From Alisma plantago-aquatica (Eukaryota > Streptophyta > Magnoliopsida > Alismatales > Alismataceae): a stretch of DNA of 64,000 nucleotides. The stretch is taken from assembly GCA_963693085.1 (NCBI GenBank), contig OY856409.1, forward strand, positions 239,808,558 to 239,872,557, given 5' to 3'. The position numbers and the translations under genes are program-made. This document shows, piece by piece, positions 58,049-64,000 of this stretch. Positions within the stretch are counted from its first letter, which is position 1, and the number at the start of each line of letters is the position of its first letter. The notes below the pieces were generated by a model, which was not told where the DNA came from, searched no databases, and saw only the letters and a program-made list of their open reading frames with translations.

Positions 58049-60114
58049 AGTCAGTGTTGTAGGGGTTATGATTGTTTGTGATAGTTGAGGATGATCTGCA
58101 GAGGAGAGAGAATGTGAGTTGGGGAAAATGAGATCAAATAAGCTGGAAACTAGGGTTATTTGGGGTATTGATGCACTATTTTCACGAGACTGAAAGGATA
58201 CTTAAAGTAAGCCCAAAGCGAGGGTAGATCAGTCGATATGCGCCACAAAATCCTTAGAACTGGCGACTATAATGATGAATCTGGAGGATTCATCACCACA
58301 CCGAACTTAAGCGTTTCTCGTCCCGAGGAATGAAAAAGCTCAAGACAGTCGCCAAAACGCATGTAGTTGGTCTCGTAATTACCTCACCTTCGTGCAAGTG
58401 TCGGAATTTTCACAAAAAAGATAAAAGGTAAATGAGGTAAAACAAAAATTAGGAAAAAAAACGTCAAAATCCTTTGAATTGGTGACTGAGGGTGAGTCTG
58501 GAAGATTCATCGCCACACCGAACTTAAGCGTTGCTCGTCCCGAGGAATGAAAAAACTTAAAACAGTCGCCAATGAAATTGTTCATCTCGTGTTTGCCTCA
58601 TCCTTATGTCATATTATAATTCTGTTCATGGCTCAGATCGATACAACATTAGAGCTTCCTTAGATCACGAAATACATCTTATGATATCCTCGTTTCTGAG
58701 TTCATTTTGCTGAAGTATTTCCTTCTCATTCTCTGTCGTATCAGTCATGTTAAAGAGTATATGAGGCTTTGAACAGACCAACAAAATCAACAAAAAGCAT
58801 ATGATCTGTCACTGGTGTTGAAAGAGGAGAGAATGGGGGTATGATCAAAAGATAAGAGTCTCTCCTTTGATTGAATCAAGACTCTTATTAATAGTTGACT
58901 CATCGAGATACTTTGAATGATTTATGCACAACTCTGGTTGACTTAGCCTTACACCCAATTCTTTTTCTAAAGGTAACTCAGAAGTGTGTATAGGTTGGCT
59001 TAAGGCTTTTGGCTATTTTACCTCTTTGAGAGGAGGTAAGGAGGTTATTTTTGGATCCTTAGGATCTCACTACCGGTCACGACACATCTGCCTTTATGAG
59101 GGCAGATAATGTACCGGCCGGGCAAGACCTTTATCAGTTATCCTTATTCAGGGCACAACTCTCATGTTTTTATTCACACTCTGGCTTTTATTCATTCTCA
59201 CTTGGCTTGGGAGAAAGGGTATTTTTGGATTTTTGTAAATTTGGGCTGCCAAGCCTCTTTTTGGAATCGGGGTAGATTTTTCACCAACCTCAGTATGTGC
59301 ACAATCATCATTGTATACTCTTTGAATCAAGAAAAGAAGGTGATACACCCTTGTTATGTATTTAGGGGTATGGAAGAAGCGGTAATGGGAAGAGGGGTGT
59401 GGTGTACCACACCGAACTTAGAGTTTTGCAGAGGTGTGGTTTACCACACCGAACTTAAAGTTCGGCAATGTTCTAGTTTTCACTAGAAAGGAGTGTGGCG
59501 TGCCACACCGAACTTAAAACTTTGGCATGGTTAGTGAACAGAGGGGTATGAAAATGAAGGAAGAAGTGTAGAAGAGAGTTCGGATCATTATGCAGTTTGC
59601 TTAGCAATTCCATGCGACGGGTCTCTTTTTTCCATCACATTCTGCTCAAAAAGAGACATGATTAAACATCAAATGAGAAATCCATACAACAGATCCATTA
59701 ATCAGATAAAGGCGTGATGTATTTGATCTATCTCAGTCATATTGAAGTGTATCATCTTTTCCTATTTGAGAGTATGACATTAGGATTCATAGACAAATCA
59801 AAATGAAAAACACACATTGGCTAGTTTTAAGTATTCTTTTCTAGGAAATTTGCAACGTAAAAGAGGTGATGATCACATATTCGCAAAACAAAAGCCGACT
59901 AGATAAAGGCTTTATTTTTAGAAAACTAACAAAAAGGCGAAAAAAAAACTAAAAAAGAAACTAGAATGGAAAAACATGAAGCAATAAAGATAGAGGGTGG
60001 AGTGAAAGTCATACCACCCGCCCTCCACCTCGAACTTATGAATTTGCCCATTTCTAAGCAAGTACTAGGTTCAAGATGGAGGGGAAGGGTTGAGCAGTAT
60101 TAACCAGGAGGTCC
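58049..60114 (-). other. 3' non-coding interior of the nested Gypsy element
   Basis: No coding frame. It contains a ~150-bp direct duplication (58237-58395 and 58463-58605) and five copies of CCACACCGAACTTAA (58296, 58513, 59407, 59444, 59503). The last three follow small hairpins of the form GTGTGG..CCACAC. Confidence 0.6.
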
Positions 60115-60978
60115 TCATAGTTGGAAGAAGGTCCGACAAAGATATCTCGTGATGGTTGGTGATGAGAACGAGGAAGTGGTCTGAACAACTTGTTGGCTGG
60201 GAAGTTGTGGCAACTTGAACGAGTCTTCTGGATGACTTGGATGCACATCACTTTCACCTCGTTGTCCATCCAGGAGAATCCATAGACCTTCCCCCATCAG
60301 CGAGGGAGGTGGAACATAGGCAGTCGAAACTGGAGGACTATGCGAGAAATCAAGGTTATGCCCACTTGTGCCCTCCAGTTGTGGCTCACCCTCGAAGTTC
60401 AAAGTAAAACTACATTCTTCAAAATCTAGGGCAGTTGATTGAGGGTCGGCCACTTGAACTTCCTCCTGTCTAGGATCAGGTGGTGGATCCGGTTCCGACT
60501 TCATTTCGTCACCTGGCTTTTCTTGTGTGGGATATGGTGGCCAGAGTGACGTTTCTTCATCAGAGGAGTTATTTTGAGAAGTATCATCATCTTTATCAAT
60601 GTTGAAATTGGTAAGAGCGTCGTTCTTCTTTTCAAAGTTTTGTTCAGGATTTTCCTCGTAGAACATCCTTAGTTCATCCAAGTAACTAGAAGAGGATTTG
60701 ACTGGTAAAACGAACTCTTGCTCGGGTAAGAAAGTCACGGGATCCTGAGATAGGAGTTCCAGTGATGTCTCTTCATGAGAGGGATTAGTCCCTGACATAT
60801 CATTTTGAGGGCTAAAATCCCTTGATGAACCCATTTCTTCAATATTGGGACTGGTGTATACCATTTCTGAGTTATGTTGCTGTCCCAGTTCTTCTTCATA
60901 ACACTCCTTTGATTCTATTGAGTGCTCGGGAGGAGTTTCTATAGGAGGAATGGAATCTAGCTCAGGTAATGGACACAT
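60115..60978 (-). pseudogene. Acidic ORF of the nested Gypsy element, downstream part
   Basis: 287 codons starting MCPLPELDSIPPIETPPEHS, very rich in Glu, Asp, Ser and Pro, with repeats of the type SHEETSLELLSQDP and SSDEETSLWPPYPTQEKP. The upstream stretch 60979-61215 also reads acidic protein in a neighbouring frame but has a stop (CAACAAGTGA near 61042) and one frame change. It is therefore probably the continuation of the ORF at 61216-61935. No known domain. By position it corresponds to the spacer after gag in non-autonomous plant Gypsy elements; the role is unknown. Confidence 0.5.
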
Positions 60979-61215
60979 CTCAGTTTCTTGAATATCAGGA
61001 GGGGCTTCTTTAGAGGTGTGTGTGACTATAGAAGGATAGGTTTGTCACTTGTTGTCTTTCCAAGGGACATTACAAGAGTTCACAGTAAAACCGTAGTTCG
61101 TTCTAAGGTCAAGAGATGGCTCATGTTCCTCTTCATATTGCACTATCATCTCATTCAAGTGACTAGAAAGAGATTCAATAGAAATATCATGCTCTTGTTC
61201 GAGGACTGACTTCGT

Positions 61216-61935
61216 CTAGACTTCTTGTAATGGCGGTAACTCTGGTAGCATCATCTCATGAAAAGGATTGGTCATAGATTCGTCATCATGAGATTCATCA
61301 TCTCCCCATGATTTTTCTTCATCATCATCGGGGTCAGTGAGAGTAATGTGGTTCATCCCTGAATCAAGATCTTGATCAGTCCCATCCTCGAGGTTTGTTT
61401 CTAGATCGACCGAATGATCAGAGATTTCTTCATAAGGCCAAATCGGATCCTGCTCCAGCAATGGAGTCATTTGAGTCTCTTGCGTAAAAGATGTCTCCTC
61501 ATCTAAATCAGTCTCATATTCATCTATGTCTGACTGTGAAGGAGCATAGGGTTCTTGTAGCGTAGACCTTTCTTCATTGGAATTCAATGACAAGATGGTT
61601 GCAGTTGAGGAATATTTTTCGTATAAGGGGTCAATCATTGCTAATTGCCCCTCAATCTGTATGGTTGGATCAAGGTCTATGGGAGAAGATGGGCAGGCAC
61701 TGAAATTTATCCCCAGTTTATCTTCCAATTGTAGAAAATCTTCAGATTGAGTGCTCATTCTTTCATCTAAGAGCATAGTGCATTTTTCATTATCCGAGTC
61801 AGACCTTGGCTCAGAAAATGATTCTTTTTCTTGCGATGTTGCGAAGGAGTCATCCTTGAATTCAGTCATAAACTCAGAGGGTGATTCCCCATTTTGCACT
61901 GATGCATGCTGATCATTGGAAGGCACCTCCCACAT
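61216..61935 (-). CDS. Acidic ORF of the nested Gypsy element, upstream part
   Basis: 239 codons starting MWEVPSNDQHASVQNGESPS. Strongly acidic (stretches such as DEYETDLDEETSF and DPDDDEEKSWGDDESHDDES), low in hydrophobic residues and without a recognisable domain; probably disordered. Its ATG overlaps the end of the zinc-knuckle ORF by 23 nt in another frame, which would allow re-initiation or frameshifting, or may simply reflect an indel. The composition is unlike pol or envelope proteins. I report it as an ORF of unknown function. Confidence 0.45.
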   Translation of the reverse strand: MWEVPSNDQHASVQNGESPSEFMTEFKDDSFATSQEKESFSEPRSDSDNEKCTMLLDERMSTQSEDFLQLEDKLGINFSACPSSPIDLDPTIQIEGQLAMIDPLYEKYSSTATILSLNSNEERSTLQEPYAPSQSDIDEYETDLDEETSFTQETQMTPLLEQDPIWPYEEISDHSVDLETNLEDGTDQDLDSGMNHITLTDPDDDEEKSWGDDESHDDESMTNPFHEMMLPELPPLQEV

Positions 61936-62479
61936 GATCTATATGTGGACCAGGGATGAGCTTAGTTAAAATTTGTGGTTGTTCTTCATGTCGGTCAGAA
62001 GCATTTGCAAGTTGTGTAGGTTGATCGAGATTATCTATCAACTTCTTGGTCGCGGCTATCTGATCAACTAGTTGTTGAGCCACTAATAACTGCAAGGCTT
62101 GTAGTTCTTCCATCGATGTGTGTTGATCTTCATGAAAAGGCTCTTCACCACACCTGTTGAGTTGATCACGATAATAGCCTTCCTCATCATAGTATTGATT
62201 TGCGTTGTTTTCCAGGATCCTTCCTACATTGCAGTCCACACCTTGAAATCCACCATAGTTAGGTTTTTCATAGTAGCCTCCAAGGTGATATGAACTATAA
62301 CTTGCATTATATCCATAGTTGTATGAAGAGGCTGCTTTGAGTTTCCCAGCTATCCGATTCATGATTACTTGACGCAAGGCCATCACGTAGAGAGGATGAA
62401 CGTTGAAACAGTTGATCGATGCATGAGAATAGTCGCCACAGAATTGACAACTATTGGTTGGTGGCACTGACTGCTTCAT
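61913..62479 (-). CDS. Gag-like ORF with N-terminal CCHC zinc knuckle
   Basis: 188 codons starting MKQSVPPTNSCQFCGDYSHA. The knuckle CQFCGDYSHASINC has the exact C-x2-C-x4-H-x4-C spacing of retroelement nucleocapsids. It is followed by a Tyr/Gly-rich stretch (SSYNYGYNASYSSYHLGGYY), an acidic part and a leucine-rich helix (MEELQALQLLVAQQLVDQ) that could form a coiled coil. A normal gag has a capsid domain before the knuckle; here only about 180 bp separate the ATG from the primer site, so the capsid is missing. It may bind RNA for packaging by a helper element. The ORF itself has no stop or frameshift. Confidence 0.65.
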   Translation of the reverse strand: MKQSVPPTNSCQFCGDYSHASINCFNVHPLYVMALRQVIMNRIAGKLKAASSYNYGYNASYSSYHLGGYYEKPNYGGFQGVDCNVGRILENNANQYYDEEGYYRDQLNRCGEEPFHEDQHTSMEELQALQLLVAQQLVDQIAATKKLIDNLDQPTQLANASDRHEEQPQILTKLIPGPHIDHVGGAFQ

Positions 62480-62661
62480 TTTGAAGAGAATTGGTACCTG
62501 AAATCAAAGAAAGAGTTTATCAAGTTTGACCAACCACTTCAAATCCAAGATGATATGCAAGATTAAGTCCTTTACTTTTTAGGTTTTTGAAAAAGAAAAA
62601 GAAAACCCTAGAGAAACCTAAATCGACACAAAATTTGAAAAAGACGATTCTTATACCGTTG

Positions 62662-62679
62662 TCCCCGGCAACGGCGCCA
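62662..62679 (-). promoter_or_regulatory. Primer binding site (tRNA-Asp)
   Basis: Minus strand TGGCGCCGTTGCCGGGGA, the canonical 18-nt primer site complementary to tRNA-Asp used by Athila and related plant Gypsy elements. Five bases separate it from the LTR. Confidence 0.95.
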
Positions 62680-62684
62680 TTTTT

Positions 62685-63762
62685 TGATGGAGCTGGGACT
62701 TACACCAAAAGATTACTCTTCCAATGGAAGTCCTAATATGCACCAAAAACCCTAGGGAGTTGATGTTCTCTCTAGGTTTACCTACAACTGGTGCTAGATA
62801 AATGCTCCAACCCCACAAGAGTGTGGAAGCCTTATCATAGTACAGATTTAGGATCGAACCCAAAGGACAACGTTAAGAATTTGAGTGTCTTTTTCTTGTT
62901 TCGTATCAATCTAAGTTAATCATCTAAAACCAGAAGTTTGATTTGAGTTATTTAACCTAAAACATGTAAAAGTAAAGGAAAGAATAAAAACTAGTTTAAG
63001 GATTAAAAACTAAGGTTAGCAGATGATGATGGATCACTGGGGTGATGCGGGTATTTGCCACCACTACACATGAATTGTACTTGTACCAAACATAGCAAGA
63101 CTTGTAAGCAAGATACATGGATGTTGTACAATACCGATGTCTTATAGGACAAGAGTAATGCACACATCCTTCATGGGTTGAGTAACTCTCATTCGGTACG
63201 TATCTATGTGTCAATGAAGATATGTAGTCTCCGAAGAGAAAATCTTACTCAACCTCGTGAAACGTGCATCGGAAAACTAACAAGCGAGCGATAATTACCA
63301 AATCGATTAGTATCCTTATAGACTACCCTCTTTCGAGGATATAGCTACGAGAAACGTGAGAGTGTTGCAACGTCAGCCATTCCCGAACGAATGGTCAAGT
63401 ACTTTGCACCACTCTCTCCTCAGAGTGAGTTCCTCGACCTGTCAAGTTTGCACTTTTGTACGTCAACTGATTCCATTTCATAGTACAAAAGTACAACGAT
63501 GGAGGTGAGTTTACTCCACTCCTTAGAAAGCATTCCTAGATACCGAAACGGATGCGCGGTGGATACACACACCAGAAACCAAAGCTAAATCAGTATTCGA
63601 GTCTCAAGAGCGGTCGTAGACAAACCACAACGAAAGACAATAGATGCATACAAGAACGCGGCCAACATTCAAGCATGTATGAAACGATTTAGCATTGAAT
63701 CGGAATGATAACATCTTTTTAGTACAAGATACAAAACACGGGCAGCGGGGCTAGTTCCCGCA
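62685..63762 (-). repeat. 5' LTR of the nested Gypsy element (partial)
   Basis: Begins at the LTR inner end CTCCATCA. It includes the TTTGGGTTCGATCCT phrase (about 62850) common before tRNA-Asp primer sites. The outer end is not identified, because a CACTA terminus appears at 63763. No coding content. Confidence 0.6.
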
Positions 63763-64000
63763 CACTACTACAGAAATAGCATTCAGTGTCGCTTTTCTGG
63801 GCGTCGGTTATTAAGGAAAACCGACGCCTAACATATAAGGCGTCGGTTGTTTAATAAAACCGACGTCTATATTCGAAGACCAGCCAGACATGGGTACCGC
63901 TTTGTATTAAGCGGCGGTTTTTTATAAACAACCGACGCTTAAAGTCGCCCGCGAAATCCATTTTTCGATAAAAAAAAATAGTGTCATTTTCAGCGTCAGT
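63763..64000 (+). mobile_element. Left end of a second CACTA transposon
   Basis: CACTACTACAGAAATAGC is a standard CACTA terminus. Subterminal hairpin units of the form GCGTCGGTTATTAAGG...CCGACGCC and GGCGTCGGTTGTTTAAT...ACCGACG follow at about 60-80 bp intervals. The same style of subterminal array occurs at 15560-15995, but the motif sequence differs, so it is a related family member rather than the other end of that element. The rest lies beyond the window. Confidence 0.85.

Larger units (their letters stand above)
57626..63762 (-). mobile_element. Non-autonomous Gypsy element (Athila-like leader, gag-only) nested in the Copia LTR
   Basis: Both ends share an identical 138-bp block beginning TGATGGAGCTGGGACTTACA (57626-57763 and 62685-62822). 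The right copy is followed on the minus strand by a perfect tRNA-Asp primer site (62662-62679). The 3' LTR is cut down to its last 138 bp. The interior has a gag-like zinc-knuckle ORF and two long acidic ORFs but no protease, reverse transcriptase or integrase, so it depends on an autonomous partner. The right LTR runs to at least 63762, where a CACTA element begins. The identical LTR blocks suggest a recent insertion, and it postdates the Copia element. Confidence 0.8.

Overview
The window is repeat-dense nuclear DNA of a flowering plant. It holds plant-type CACTA, PIF/Harbinger and FAR1-type MULE DNA transposons, Copia and Gypsy LTR retrotransposons with plant tRNA primer sites, a tRNA-derived SINE, Tourist-type MITEs and long TA/GA microsatellites. 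I cannot name the species. I found no convincing single-copy host gene, and almost every base with a recognisable origin belongs to a transposable element (TE), many of them nested in one another.

Layout. 1-15995: right-hand part of a CACTA element. Its TNP2 transposase (186-1214, minus) is cut by an LTR-like end at the window edge, and its body is split by a 12.9-kb Gypsy derivative (2488-15384) with two giant 5.5-5.7 kb LTRs around 1.7 kb of nearly empty internal DNA. The CACTA itself sits in an old Copia pol gene (remnant 15996-17130). 17131-25401: AT-rich DNA with a SINE carrying a perfect 16-bp target duplication, a decayed Copia LTR end, a TA microsatellite broken by three MITEs, and a tandem duplication of which one copy carries a Tourist MITE. 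25405-38148: a PIF/Harbinger transposon with an 18-bp perfect terminal inverted repeat and TTA target duplications. Its SANT-domain gene is intact. Its nuclease gene is cut by a head-to-head, nearly spacer-less inverted pair of deleted Copia elements (26136-33028).

38952-48648: a small MITE followed by a 9.2-kb MULE with about 600-bp terminal inverted repeats, a FAR1-type transposase broken by in-frame stops, a second GRF zinc-finger gene and a probable solo Gypsy LTR in a transposase intron. 50094-57625: a Copia element on the minus strand with one long gag-pol frame interrupted only by stop codons. 57626-63762: a gag-only, non-autonomous Gypsy element with a tRNA-Asp primer site, inserted in the Copia 5' LTR. 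63763-64000: the end of a second CACTA element.

The most interesting signals are: (1) the 3.4-kb Copia foldback with promoters pointing inwards, shaped like a source of double-stranded RNA; (2) CG-centred palindromic motif arrays in most of the LTR elements, two of which recur in otherwise unrelated TE families; (3) a MULE and short MITEs that share a palindromic terminus and all lie against TA/GA microsatellites; (4) coding decay by stop codons explainable as cytosine deamination, with almost no frameshifts. All identifications come from reading the sequence; no database search was run.
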